From: an uncultured Alphaproteobacteria bacterium
GTDB lineage: Bacteria > Pseudomonadota > Alphaproteobacteria > MPNO01 > UBA2964
Length of the DNA: 64,000 nt
Direction of reading: 5' to 3'
Assembly (NCBI GenBank): GCA_951812775.1
Contig: OX638326.1
Coordinates: 152,151-216,150 of the forward strand
Shown: positions 34,890 through 43,643 of the stretch, in pieces
Layout: the number at the start of each line of letters is the position of its first letter
Numbering within the stretch: the stretch's first letter is position 1
Made by a program: the position numbers and the translations under genes
The notes under the pieces: model-generated
Told to the model about the DNA's origin: nothing
The model's input: the letters and a program-made list of their open reading frames with translations, nothing else
Databases searched by the model: none

Positions 34890-35756
34890 CTACCGTTTTA
34901 CGCCGAGTTTTTTATGAACACCCTTCAGGAATGCTATCGATTCCCGGTTAAAGCGCGCGGCGTGTTCGATATGCGGACAATGGGCCGCTTTGTCATAGAC
35001 CTTCACCTTGGCGCCTTTGATGCGTTTGGCCAATTTAGGCGCATAGCCAGGTTCCCGCAGTTGATCCTGTTTGCCAGCAATCATAAGAGTTGGGATTGCC
35101 ACGTTTTCATAGACGGTGGCATCCGGGTTACCGAATTGGCCGCCGGAACTTTTGATTGTGGGCCGCTTGAAGCGAACGGCTGCGGCGCATTCCCAGGCTC
35201 CTGGCAGGGTAGCTAGTTTCTGACGTTTGCGAATATAGGCGGGGTTATCGACCCATTTCTTCTTATTGTAGAAAAGACCGTCGAGCAGGGACCGCATAGC
35301 TTTGGGTGAGCCATCATAATCCAGCAATTGCTGTCTCGCCGGTGTTGCTGGGGCGAACCCGCCGCCAGAGGCAAGGATCATTGACCGCATTGGGAAGATC
35401 ATTGGAGGCGCAGTTGCAATCCGAACCAGATTGCTGCCGCCCATGGAGTTGCCAACAAAATCGGCTTCGGTAATGTCCATGATCTCAAAAAACCGGATCA
35501 TATGTTTGAAGAAACGATCCCGACCGCCACCGAAATCAAAAACCTTGTCTGTTCGACCGAAGCCTAGTCCGTCTGGCGCGATGACGCGGAAATGTTTAGC
35601 AAAGGCTGGCAGGTTGAACTCCCAAGAGAGTTCTGAACATCCACCGAATTCGCCGGAATGCATGAAGACAACTGTGGGACCTTCACCGCCTTCGAGATAA
35701 TGCGTTTTGATCCCATCGACGTTTATGTAACGGCTTCTGATACCTTTGATCGCCAT
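34890..35756 (-). CDS. alpha/beta-hydrolase fold protein
   Basis: 288 residues. Oxyanion region 'PTVVFMHSGEFGGCSELSWE', nucleophile elbow 'ADFVGNSMGGSNLVRIA' (Ser in G-N-S-M-G), Asp in 'LMIAGKQDQLREPGY' and His in 'KAAHCPHIEHAARFNR'. The pattern resembles meta-cleavage-product (C-C bond) hydrolases. Placed 8 bp upstream of the asparaginase gene in coordinates and 20 bp downstream of the LLM oxidoreductase in transcription, it belongs to a leftward operon. Confidence 0.87.
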   Translation of the reverse strand: MAIKGIRSRYINVDGIKTHYLEGGEGPTVVFMHSGEFGGCSELSWEFNLPAFAKHFRVIAPDGLGFGRTDKVFDFGGGRDRFFKHMIRFFEIMDITEADFVGNSMGGSNLVRIATAPPMIFPMRSMILASGGGFAPATPARQQLLDYDGSPKAMRSLLDGLFYNKKKWVDNPAYIRKRQKLATLPGAWECAAAVRFKRPTIKSSGGQFGNPDATVYENVAIPTLMIAGKQDQLREPGYAPKLAKRIKGAKVKVYDKAAHCPHIEHAARFNRESIAFLKGVHKKLGVKR

Positions 35757-35776
35757 AACCTTTTCTCCCTGAATTT

Positions 35777-37087
35777 CTATGCAGCGCGTTTTTTAGTGTT
35801 ACGTTTCTTGGATTTTTTCGGGCTCCGGACTTCGACACCGGTTTTTGCCCGGGCTGCTTCAAGCGCGTCAGTCCGGCCGCTAAACTTGCTGGCGGGAATA
35901 GGGCGGCCCCGATCTTTCAGCATGCCGACTTTGGAGCTGACAGTGCCCATATCTTTAAGCTGCGGAACAACTTCTTTGGCAAACAGTGTCATGCTCTTGG
36001 CAACATCTTTGTAGGGCATGTCGCCGGAATGCAGCATGGCAATCAGGTTTCCGAAGCCGCCAATTTCCTTATACATTTTCTTGAGCTGGGCCACGACCTG
36101 ATCTGGGGTGCCGTACACCGCCACACCATTTTCGCGGAAATACTCCATTCCTTTGGTCCTGATCGCATCGGTTCGCCCACCAGAGAATTTGCCTGACAGG
36201 AAGTTCGCGTAAAGCTCGGTCTCCACATAACCGGGAGGCGCCCTGAACTGTGGTTCCGATTTGTTATTTGTAACGTACCAGAATACTTGCTGAACGAATT
36301 TTAGGGCCTCTTCTTCGGTCTCGCCGACCGCTACCAGCGGCATAAAGGCAAAAAGATCGTCCGCCGTTTTTGGTAGACCTTTTTTCTTGAGGTTCTCCCG
36401 AACGCCCGTGAACATTTTCTTCATGCCTTCGGTCGGGGTGAGGAACATGGTAAAGGTAAACCCGTTCTCGACCGAACGCGTTGCATGGTTGACGTCTGAT
36501 CCACCGGTCATCCAGATCGGCATATGGGGTGCCTGATAGGGCCGCGGCCAAACATTGACCTGGCGCTTATGGATCCAACGACCTTCATAATTGAAAGGAC
36601 CATCAAGTGTCGTCCAGGCCTTTTGCATGAGTGCAATGGATTCCCAAAGACGGGGGCCGGTTTCTGTGGGATTGCAGTTCGATCCGAAAAGCTCGTAGGG
36701 AACGCCGCGTACGAAACCACATTCAAGTCGGCCATGCGAAATGTTATCGATCATTGCCATTTCTTCGGCATTTCGGACCGGATCGCGTAGATTGGCAGCC
36801 GGATTGCCGAGAATGCAAAGCCGCGCATTCTTGGTCTGTCGCGCTAAAATAGCTACTGACAGGGGCGCTGCAGAGTTCAGGCAGGTAGCTGTCTGATGAT
36901 GTTCGTTGATCATGCAGTTGATGCCAAGGTCATCAGCCAGCAAATGCTGGTCGAGGCACATATTGTACCAATCAGCTCCGACATCAGGATCATAGACGGA
37001 ACTCGGCAGATTCACCCGCATGGAAGTAAACTCATCATCCGGCGGCAGGAAAGGCCAAGCGAATTCGGTAAAGTGATAAAATTCCAT
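35777..37087 (-). CDS. LLM-class flavin-dependent oxidoreductase with basic tail
   Basis: 436 residues, related to the product of 23091-24332. Luciferase-like landmarks are 'MEFYHFTEFAWPFLPPDDEF', 'INEHHQTATCLNSAAPLSVA', 'RDPVRNAEEMAMIDNISHGR', 'WPRPYQAPHMPIWMTGG' and 'YGTPDQVVAQLKKMYKEIGG'. It has an extra Lys/Arg-rich C-terminus ('SPKKSKKRNTKKRAA') not seen in the other copy. An FMN-dependent monooxygenase acting with one of the flanking alpha/beta-hydrolases is likely. The substrate is unknown. Confidence 0.9.
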   Translation of the reverse strand: MEFYHFTEFAWPFLPPDDEFTSMRVNLPSSVYDPDVGADWYNMCLDQHLLADDLGINCMINEHHQTATCLNSAAPLSVAILARQTKNARLCILGNPAANLRDPVRNAEEMAMIDNISHGRLECGFVRGVPYELFGSNCNPTETGPRLWESIALMQKAWTTLDGPFNYEGRWIHKRQVNVWPRPYQAPHMPIWMTGGSDVNHATRSVENGFTFTMFLTPTEGMKKMFTGVRENLKKKGLPKTADDLFAFMPLVAVGETEEEALKFVQQVFWYVTNNKSEPQFRAPPGYVETELYANFLSGKFSGGRTDAIRTKGMEYFRENGVAVYGTPDQVVAQLKKMYKEIGGFGNLIAMLHSGDMPYKDVAKSMTLFAKEVVPQLKDMGTVSSKVGMLKDRGRPIPASKFSGRTDALEAARAKTGVEVRSPKKSKKRNTKKRAA

Positions 37088-37119
37088 CTCGTGAAGTCCT
37101 CTAGGTACGGTTCAAATTA

Positions 37120-37935
37120 TTAACGAAGAAATGCGCGTACGTGCTGCATAAACTCTTCAGGTTGTTCGACATGGGGGAAGTGGCCTGCTTTGGTGATCGT
37201 GACCATCTTGGAACCAGCAATCTTTTTCGCAAACCCACGACCATAGGACGTTTTTACAATCCCATCATTGGCGCCCCAGATCAGGAGCGTTTTTAATTTA
37301 ATGCGGTTCAAACGATAGCGAAGACCGGGGTTGTGGAAGTAGGGGTCCCAGCAAAGTTTAGCCGTTGCTTCGCGGGCCTTTGCTTCGTCCATGGCTTCAT
37401 CATCGGTCATTTCCGTCAGAATTCTGGGATCCTTTTTGACATCACGAAACTTCATTTTTTTGACCACGGCGAACTGATTATAATAGATGTCCGCAATATC
37501 GCGGTCATAGGAGCCGCGGTTTTTGATACCAACCGGGTCAACCAGAATGAGTTTCTTCAGGCGAGTATCATTCTTGGTTGCAATCTCGCAGGCGAGCCAG
37601 CCGCCGACGGAGAAGCCGATTACGGAAACGTCCTGCAGTTTCATCTCATCAAGGAGATCGAGATAGAGATAGGACATGTCTTCAATCGTCCGAATGGACT
37701 CAGGAAGGGTAGACCCGTTATATCCCGGCATCATCGGCATGATAACGCGATGTTTTTTAGCCAGCTCCTCAATGAAATCGGCGTCGCGTTCGTAACGATC
37801 TTCGCTGTGAAGAATTAAGAGCGGTTTACCGGTTCCCTTGGTCTCCACGACAACTTTAGCTTCTTGAAGATTGTAGGTTTTTCTTGTTGTTCTTGCTTTT
37901 GGACTGCACCTCGCTGCGCTTTTCTTAACTGGCAT
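37120..37935 (-). CDS. alpha/beta-hydrolase fold protein
   Basis: About 271 residues from the ATG at 37935; an upstream ATG at 37965 is also possible and neither has a strong ribosome binding site. A basic N-terminus 'MPVKKSAARCSPKARTTRK' precedes the fold: 'GKPLLILHSEDRYERDADF', elbow 'VSVIGFSVGGWLACEIA' (Ser), 'LLIWGANDGIVK' (Asp) and 'ITKAGHFPHVEQPEEF' (His). It is the first gene of the leftward block with the LLM oxidoreductase and the second hydrolase. The strong similarity of layout to 23-25 kb suggests parallel pathways. Confidence 0.85.
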   Translation of the reverse strand: MPVKKSAARCSPKARTTRKTYNLQEAKVVVETKGTGKPLLILHSEDRYERDADFIEELAKKHRVIMPMMPGYNGSTLPESIRTIEDMSYLYLDLLDEMKLQDVSVIGFSVGGWLACEIATKNDTRLKKLILVDPVGIKNRGSYDRDIADIYYNQFAVVKKMKFRDVKKDPRILTEMTDDEAMDEAKAREATAKLCWDPYFHNPGLRYRLNRIKLKTLLIWGANDGIVKTSYGRGFAKKIAGSKMVTITKAGHFPHVEQPEEFMQHVRAFLR

Positions 37936-38112
37936 TTTGTTATCCGATTTCCAATGGCATTTCACATGCCGAAAGAGGTTTATATTTCAGCCCCATAATA
38001 CTTATTGTTTTCGGCTTGGCGAGGGGCAAATTGTCTCAATTTCAAGGCGGGTTGCACGATTTGAAATGGCCTGTAAAAGTAACCTCACAAAAGCAATAAG
38101 CAGGTCCACAGA

Positions 38113-40515
38113 ATGTATTTCGGACAACCTTTACGGCGACGGGAAGACAATCGTTTTCTGAAAGGAAAAGGAAACTTCACCGATGACATGACGCTTTTGA
38201 ATATGACGAGCGCGGTGTTTGTTCGTAGCAGCCATGCCCACGCCAAATTGCGTTCAATCGAAACAAACGCTGCCAAAGAATTGCCCGGAGTCGTGGCTAT
38301 TCTGACGGCGGATGACTGGACGGCGGATGAAATGGGTGAACTGGTCTGTGTTCACCCGATGCCGTTTAGCGATGGCCGGCCAATGAATGAAAAACTTCGG
38401 CCCATTTTTGCAAATGGCAAAGTCTGTCACGTCGGTGACGTCATCGCATGTGTCATCGGAGAAACAAAAAACCAGGCGTTGGATGCCGCCGAGGCTGTAG
38501 CGGTCGAGTACGAGCCGTTACCAGCCGTGACGAAAATTGGCGACAGCCTCAATGAGGAAGCCCCAATCATTCATCCTGAAATCGGGAGCAACGTCGTCTT
38601 TGAAATCGAGCGGGGAGAAGGTGACTTTGCCGAAGAGGCGTTTGAAACGGCGCACCATATCACCGAGATGACACTGGTCAGTAACCGAGTGGCCGGGAAC
38701 CCCATGGAACCGCGTGTATTTCTGGCGGATTATGAAGAATCAACAGAGCGCTACACCTTATGGTGCACCAGTCAAATACCGCATTATTTCCGCCGCTGGC
38801 TCGCCAGGTTCGTCCTATTTGAGGCGGAGCACCGGATCAGGGTGATTTCGCCCGATGTAGGGGGCGGGTTTGGACTCAAAATACATCTTACAGAAGGCGC
38901 AATCGTTACTTGGGCCGCTAAAAAAGTCGGTCGGCCAGTTAAGTGGACGGCAACACGACAGGAGTCTTTTCTTTCAGACTCTCAGGCACGGGATCATCAT
39001 AGCAATGCTAGAATGGCGTTCGACAAAACCGGCAAAATCATCGGCATGGAAGTCGATACCATTGCCGCATTGGGAGGATATTTGAGCCAGTTTGCCCCCA
39101 GTATTCCAGGTAATTCCTATCCTCAGACCATTACCGGCCTTTACCGAACACCGGCGCTGAAAATGCGGGTAAGGGGGGCCTACACCAACACGGTTCCGGT
39201 TGATGCCTATCGGGGATCGGGGCGACCAGAAGCGACCTTTGTAAATGAACGGTTGTTAGAAAATGGCGCCCGCGAGATGGGAATAGATGTCGTCGAAATG
39301 CGGCATAGAAACCTTATTTCCGGCAATGAGTTTCCTTACCCAACTCAAGTTGGGCGTATCTATGACAGCGGCGATCCACCTGCCTTGTTCCAGAAATTAC
39401 TTGATATCGCGGATTACCCTTCCTTAAGGGACGAACAGACACGGCTTCGCGAGCAGGGCATCCTAATGGGCATTGGTGTTGCCTGTTTCCTTGATAAATC
39501 GGGCACGGGTTCAAGCCGCAATCTTGCTAGCAAAGGCGGGCTTCATGGTGGCTATGAAAGTGCCAGTGTGCGAATGCATAGTGACGGCAAGGTCACCGTT
39601 TTTTCCGGCAGTCATTCACATGGGCAGGGGCACGATACGGCTTTTTGTCAGATTGCCGCTGATGTGCTTGGACTACCAATAGAAGATATCGATCTGGTCC
39701 AGGGCGATACAGATCGTGTTTCCTTTGGGAATGGGACCTGGGGTTCTCGTTCGGCATCGGTTGGCGGTCCGGCGATTGTCATGGCAGCAGAGAAAGTTCG
39801 AGATAAAGCCCGCGAACTGGCGGCACATGTTCTTGAATGCGCCGAAGAAGGCATCGATTTTGAAAATGGCTCCTTCAATGTTCGAGGTACGGATCGGTCG
39901 ATCTCTTTTGCCGAGGTCGCTGATATTTCCTATCACGCTTCCAACCTGCCGCCGGATGGTTCGGTGTCCCCGGGTCTCGATGAGACCGTATTCTATGAAC
40001 CCAGCGATACGAATGATCCACAGGCGATGCATCTGGTTGTTGTGATGGTTGACGAGGCAACCGGTGAAGTTAGGTTGCGCGATTATTTTACCTCTGATGA
40101 TTGTGGTCGAATTATCAATCCAATGATTGTGGAAGGCCAGGTGCATGGCGGCCTCGCACAGGGAATTGGTCAAGCCATGATGGAACATGTTGTCTATGAC
40201 GATGATGGAAGCGGACAACTTTTAGCAGGCTCGTTTATGGATTATGCAATGCCCAGGGCCAGTGACATGCCCGAGAATCTTTCCTTGGTCTTTCTTGAAG
40301 ACATTCCCTGTCCGAGTAATGTTCTTGGCGTTAAAGGTGGCAGTGAGACGGGAACGATTGGTCCTCCTGCTGCAATCGGTAATGCAGTAGTGGATGCATT
40401 GTGGCATCTCGGTGTTCGGCATGTTGAATTACCGTTAACATCGCAAAATGTATGGCGCGCAATTCAAGACGCGGCGCCTGAAATAGACGCGGCGCCTGAA
40501 ATAGAGGAAGATTGA
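38113..40515 (+). CDS. xanthine dehydrogenase-family molybdopterin-binding subunit (CoxL-like)
   Basis: 800 residues, full length for the large subunit of molybdenum hydroxylases. The N-terminal 'GQPLRRREDNRFLKGKGNFT' and the Moco-binding stretches 'VISPDVGGGFGLKIHLTEGA', 'VPVDAYRGSGRPEATFVNER' and 'GSETGTIGPPAAIGNAVVDA' are clear. The loop reads AYRGSGR, like form II or other aldehyde-oxidising members, not the AYRCSFR of true CO dehydrogenase. FAD and 2Fe-2S partner genes, which such enzymes need, are not adjacent. Depends on molybdate, imported by ModABC elsewhere in the window. Confidence 0.9.
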   Translation: MYFGQPLRRREDNRFLKGKGNFTDDMTLLNMTSAVFVRSSHAHAKLRSIETNAAKELPGVVAILTADDWTADEMGELVCVHPMPFSDGRPMNEKLRPIFANGKVCHVGDVIACVIGETKNQALDAAEAVAVEYEPLPAVTKIGDSLNEEAPIIHPEIGSNVVFEIERGEGDFAEEAFETAHHITEMTLVSNRVAGNPMEPRVFLADYEESTERYTLWCTSQIPHYFRRWLARFVLFEAEHRIRVISPDVGGGFGLKIHLTEGAIVTWAAKKVGRPVKWTATRQESFLSDSQARDHHSNARMAFDKTGKIIGMEVDTIAALGGYLSQFAPSIPGNSYPQTITGLYRTPALKMRVRGAYTNTVPVDAYRGSGRPEATFVNERLLENGAREMGIDVVEMRHRNLISGNEFPYPTQVGRIYDSGDPPALFQKLLDIADYPSLRDEQTRLREQGILMGIGVACFLDKSGTGSSRNLASKGGLHGGYESASVRMHSDGKVTVFSGSHSHGQGHDTAFCQIAADVLGLPIEDIDLVQGDTDRVSFGNGTWGSRSASVGGPAIVMAAEKVRDKARELAAHVLECAEEGIDFENGSFNVRGTDRSISFAEVADISYHASNLPPDGSVSPGLDETVFYEPSDTNDPQAMHLVVVMVDEATGEVRLRDYFTSDDCGRIINPMIVEGQVHGGLAQGIGQAMMEHVVYDDDGSGQLLAGSFMDYAMPRASDMPENLSLVFLEDIPCPSNVLGVKGGSETGTIGPPAAIGNAVVDALWHLGVRHVELPLTSQNVWRAIQDAAPEIDAAPEIEED
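40468..40503. repeat. 18-bp tandem duplication inside the CoxL-like 3' end
   Basis: Exact copies GACGCGGCGCCTGAAATA at 40468-40485 and 40486-40503. It adds six residues (Asp-Ala-Ala-Pro-Glu-Ile twice) at the C-terminus, in frame, just before the stop and the ridA start. Confidence 0.93.
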
Positions 40516-40919
40516 TGTCAAACCCGAGAAAAACCGCTTTAAACCCGGATGTGGTCGCGGCGCCGCTTAAGCTATATTACTCCAATGCCGTAAGGAGTGA
40601 TGCAGGTCCTTTACTGTGGATATCAGGCCAGGTCGCGCTCAATGCCAAAGGTGAGTTGGTTGGAAAGGGCGATCTCAGGGCACAAGCCGTGCAGGTCCTC
40701 GAGAATATTAAAGGAATTCTGGAGGATAGCGATGCGACGATGGATGATATCGTGAAAGTCACGGTTTACGTTACTGATATCGGTGCATTTAACTCGATCG
40801 CTGATATTCGTGAAAAATATTTCCCGGTTTTTGGTCCAGCGAGCGTCATTTGTGAAGTATCGGCTTTGGCTTGGCCCGAGTTCATGATCGAAATTGAAGC
40901 TGTTGCGGTTGTTTCGTGA
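40515..40919 (+). CDS. ridA: RidA/YjgF-family protein (enamine/imine deaminase)
   Basis: About 134 residues with the start overlapping the CoxL-like stop (TGATG). 'LYYSNAVRSDAGPLLWISGQ', 'QAVQVLENIKGILEDSDATM' and 'GPASVICEVSALAWPEFMIE' are the RidA signatures; the conserved Arg-x-x-x-E pocket pattern is only partly met, so substrate range may differ. RidA proteins hydrolyse reactive 2-aminoacrylate-type enamines. Its coupling to a molybdenum hydroxylase suggests handling an unstable imine product (inference). Confidence 0.85.
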   Translation: MSNPRKTALNPDVVAAPLKLYYSNAVRSDAGPLLWISGQVALNAKGELVGKGDLRAQAVQVLENIKGILEDSDATMDDIVKVTVYVTDIGAFNSIADIREKYFPVFGPASVICEVSALAWPEFMIEIEAVAVVS

Positions 40920-42165
40920 CAGAAATCAAGGGGCCGCCAACGGCTGATCTACTCGTTCAAACCGCTCTCGACGCTCTAAATACAGACAATCTGACATTAG
41001 CGGAAGCTGCCGCACAGGAATTGCTCGTTCTCGAACCCGAAAACGGTCTTGGCAATGCTGTAATGGCCCACATAGCAGGATTGATTGGGCGCGATGTTGA
41101 AGCTATGCGCTGGCGTACGAAAGCGGATATCACTGCCTCAGACAAATTTCCACACCCGTCCAAGCCAAAAACACTAGAGCTCCTGGCTGGAATGGGTACA
41201 CCACGGCATGAGGAAAGCTTTTTGCTAATCCGTGCCTGGGGGATGGGGCTGTGGTCAGATATGTTTCATCTGTTGGGAGGGTTGTTGCTCGCCGAGATTA
41301 CTGGGCGGCATCCAATTGTGGTCTGGGGACCAAACTCACTTTTTTGCCCGTTAGGGACTGAAAACGCTTTTCCGTTATATTTCCGGAGCATGTCCCATTT
41401 CTTCCCACCTTGCCTGCAGAGGACGTCTTTCCGTCCAAATGGCAGGGCCAAAATGTCATTGGCAAGCATCTGGAGCGCCGGAAACCGCCGCATCTTGGCG
41501 GTGAGGGAAAGCTTGGAGCGATTTGGTTGCTCAATCGTCCCGAACGTCTGGTTGTCAGTGATTTCTTTTTTGGTGTCTATGATCTATTGCCATGGATTCC
41601 GGTAGATCATGAATTTTACGGCCTAAGCATTGACGCCGTTATCCAAACCCTGACAGATCGCTATCTCGCGCCAAGCTGGCGCATACGGGATATGATAAAC
41701 GAACAGTTGAAAAACCTTGCTGGCAAAGAGACTCTTGCTGTTCATATACGAGGTTCAGACAAGGTTGTCGAAATCAGTCAGCTAGATGAAGTAAATCGCC
41801 ATTATGACAGCATCATTCAGCAGGCCATCGACAAGAACTACTCGGTATGGCTTATGACGGATAGTGAAGATATTTCAAAGACTTTGCTCCAAAAATATGG
41901 CCCGGCTATTCATTGCCTGGATGCCCTTCGAACAGGGGCGGAGGTTGGTATCCATGTTGGTGCAGACGCCCGGGATCGACAGCGATTGGGGGAAGAAGTT
42001 GTTACCGATGTCCTGGTGGCTGTCACTTGTGACCGGTTTGTCGGCAATGGCGCGTCAAACCCGTCTTGCTTTGTAGATTTTCTGATAGAAGGCGACGAAA
42101 CCCACAAACATCTCTTTCTTCCGAACCAGAACCGTCGTCGATTTCTGAATTTGTATCGGGATTAA
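40916..42165 (+). pseudogene. fucosyltransferase-like (NodZ/GT23-type) gene split by a frameshift
   Basis: Two frames together make one protein of about 415 residues. The first (GTG at 40916, coupled to ridA) has a TPR-like start 'ALNTDNLTLAEAAAQELLVL' and then 'FLLIRAWGMGLWSDMFHLLG'. At about 41404-41409, after 'YFRSMSHFFP', the frame is lost; the other frame continues 'LPAEDVFPSKWQGQNVIGKH', 'LAVHIRGSDKVVEISQLDEV', 'YSVWLMTDSEDISKTLLQKY' and 'CDRFVGNGASNPSCF'. H-I-R-G-S-D-K and the last motif fit alpha-1,6-fucosyltransferases. One missing base explains the split. Confidence 0.8.
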
Positions 42166-42171
42166 TTGTCT

Positions 42172-42873
42172 TCAGCTTCCAATCCTCATTGCATGCTTAT
42201 AAATGTCGTCATACATTAATTGTTGAATTTCAAGCATTTGTCGAACAATCTTAAGGACCAGTCTACGATCATCTTCTGTGGTTGCATATTGATCAAGCAG
42301 CTTCACGCCGACGTCTGAATGTTCTTCATCGGCGCTATCATGAATGACCCAATAGGCAACCGCTTCATCTGACAGTCCAAACTGTTCCTGAAGTTTGCGG
42401 GCGATTTTGATATAGAGGCCGGGAATAGCGGCTTCACCCGCCAACATGTGTGCTGCAACACCTTCAAGGAAGGACTTGCTGCAAATGTAAGTGAAATACG
42501 CCTGAAACGCGACAACCCCCGCGCAATAAGGTGGATCGTACATTTCTTCCGGTTCCATCCCCATACCTTTTGCATAGTTGAGGTAGAGGCGGTGATGGGA
42601 AACGCCGTCCGACATTAGCCGACCCGTGGCTTCTTCGTATGCCACTTCGGCAATCATTTCGCGCCAGGCGGGGTCAGGGCATATCCGATACAGATTGCCA
42701 TGATAATTGTGGTTATGGAGCGGGATGCCACCGTGCTGCTTACAGACGTATTGTGACTGCTCGTAATTCCAGGTCCCTTCGACCATCGCAACCCACAAAG
42801 GATGTCCATACATTGGAATTTCCTTATGAATTGCATCAATGCCGTCTAGAACGTCCTGGGTGGTCAGCGCCAT
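42172..42873 (-). CDS. PqqC/TenA-like heme-oxygenase-fold protein (putative diiron oxidase)
   Basis: 233 residues, all-helical. 'GGIPLHNHNYHGNLYRICPD', 'IAEVAYEEATGRLMSDGVSH' and 'WVIHDSADEEHSDVGVKLLD' supply clustered His and Glu residues at the positions used as metal ligands by heme-oxygenase-like diiron oxidases (PF14518-type 'iron-containing redox enzyme'). Members split C-N or C-C bonds with O2. It is convergent with the broken fucosyltransferase gene, a 6-bp gap, and has a solitary promoter region to its right. Confidence 0.75.
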   Translation of the reverse strand: MALTTQDVLDGIDAIHKEIPMYGHPLWVAMVEGTWNYEQSQYVCKQHGGIPLHNHNYHGNLYRICPDPAWREMIAEVAYEEATGRLMSDGVSHHRLYLNYAKGMGMEPEEMYDPPYCAGVVAFQAYFTYICSKSFLEGVAAHMLAGEAAIPGLYIKIARKLQEQFGLSDEAVAYWVIHDSADEEHSDVGVKLLDQYATTEDDRRLVLKIVRQMLEIQQLMYDDIYKHAMRIGS

Positions 42874-43005
42874 TTTCTTATCTCCATCATTAGCGGTGCC
42901 GGATTATGAAATAGCGTTCTCGCCTTGTCTACTTACCCCTGGAAAGTGAGTGTTTTTTGAAATTCAAAAAGCTCTGCTATGGTGACGAAAAACCGAGGAA
43001 AAAGT

Positions 43006-43425
43006 ATGGACGATTTTGCAATCGGCGGGTGTCTATGCCGTAGTGTGAGATACCGCTGTACCGAAAAACCTCTAATGTCCGGTACCTGTCATTGCCGGGA
43101 TTGCCAGCAAAATACCGGGGCGAGTTTTGCAACGCTCCTGATCTTCAAAAAAGACACTGTGACGGTTACTGGTGATGCCGCAAAAACCTTTGAACATGCC
43201 GGTGATAGCGGTAAATCGGTTCGCCGTAGTTTTTGCGCGGAGTGCGGTTCTCCGTTCATGGTTGAGTATGATGTAACCCCGGATTTTCGGGTGATCATGG
43301 CCGGCACTTTGGACGATCCTTCTGTTATAAAGCCAGAGTGGAATATCTACACCGCCAGCAAACAGCCGTGGGTTGATCTGTCACCCCATATGAAAAGCTT
43401 TGATGGCGGATTTAAGAGGGATTAG
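43006..43425 (+). CDS. GFA-family protein (glutathione-dependent formaldehyde-activating-like)
   Basis: 139 residues, starting at 43006 because CGAGGAAAAAGT precedes that ATG. The CENP-V/GFA zinc cysteines are in order: 'GGCLCRSVRYRC', 'SGTCHCRDCQQNTGASFATL' and 'RRSFCAECGSPFMVEY'. Function is uncertain: a few members bind S-hydroxymethylglutathione. It is directly followed, 2 bp later, by the broken alpha/beta-hydrolase gene. Confidence 0.88.
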   Translation: MDDFAIGGCLCRSVRYRCTEKPLMSGTCHCRDCQQNTGASFATLLIFKKDTVTVTGDAAKTFEHAGDSGKSVRRSFCAECGSPFMVEYDVTPDFRVIMAGTLDDPSVIKPEWNIYTASKQPWVDLSPHMKSFDGGFKRD

Positions 43426-43427
43426 CG

Positions 43428-43538
43428 ATGCCATACGCAGATAATGACGGTGTTAAGGTCTATTACGAGGTGGCGGGCGAGGGGATGCCCTTTGTCATGC
43501 TGCACGCCAATCCCTGCGATCACCCTCTGTGGATGTAG
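43428..43538 (+). pseudogene. 5' fragment of an alpha/beta-hydrolase gene
   Basis: 36 codons: 'MPYADNDGVKVYYEVAGEG' followed by 'MPFVMLHANPCDHPLWM' and an immediate stop. This is the opening beta-strand and oxyanion region of an alpha/beta-hydrolase, lacking elbow and triad. The break at about 43530 coincides with the start of recombinase-derived sequence. It was probably cotranscribed with the GFA gene before the break. Confidence 0.75.
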
Positions 43539-43630
43539 AGAAGGTCAAGGAACTGCGTGATAGTGGTTTAGGGGCGTCAGCAATAGCAAAAGAGATGGGA
43601 ATAGGTCGGGCGAGTGTTTATCGGGCCCTC
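43529..43630 (+). pseudogene. C-terminal HTH fragment of a serine recombinase
   Basis: An open frame reading 'DVEKVKELRDSGLGASAIAK' then 'EMGIGRASVYRALG' matches the helix-turn-helix tail of Tn3-type resolvases and invertases. The catalytic domain is absent. It directly abuts the truncated hydrolase, suggesting that an element carrying a resolvase inserted or recombined here and later decayed. It marks the left edge of the accessory region. Confidence 0.72.
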
Positions 43631-43643
43631 GGTTGGATTCTAC

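Noticed and set aside
38113..40515. True aerobic CO dehydrogenase large subunit
   Set aside because: The active-site loop reads AYRGSGR and not AYRCSFR, and CoxM/CoxS genes are absent.
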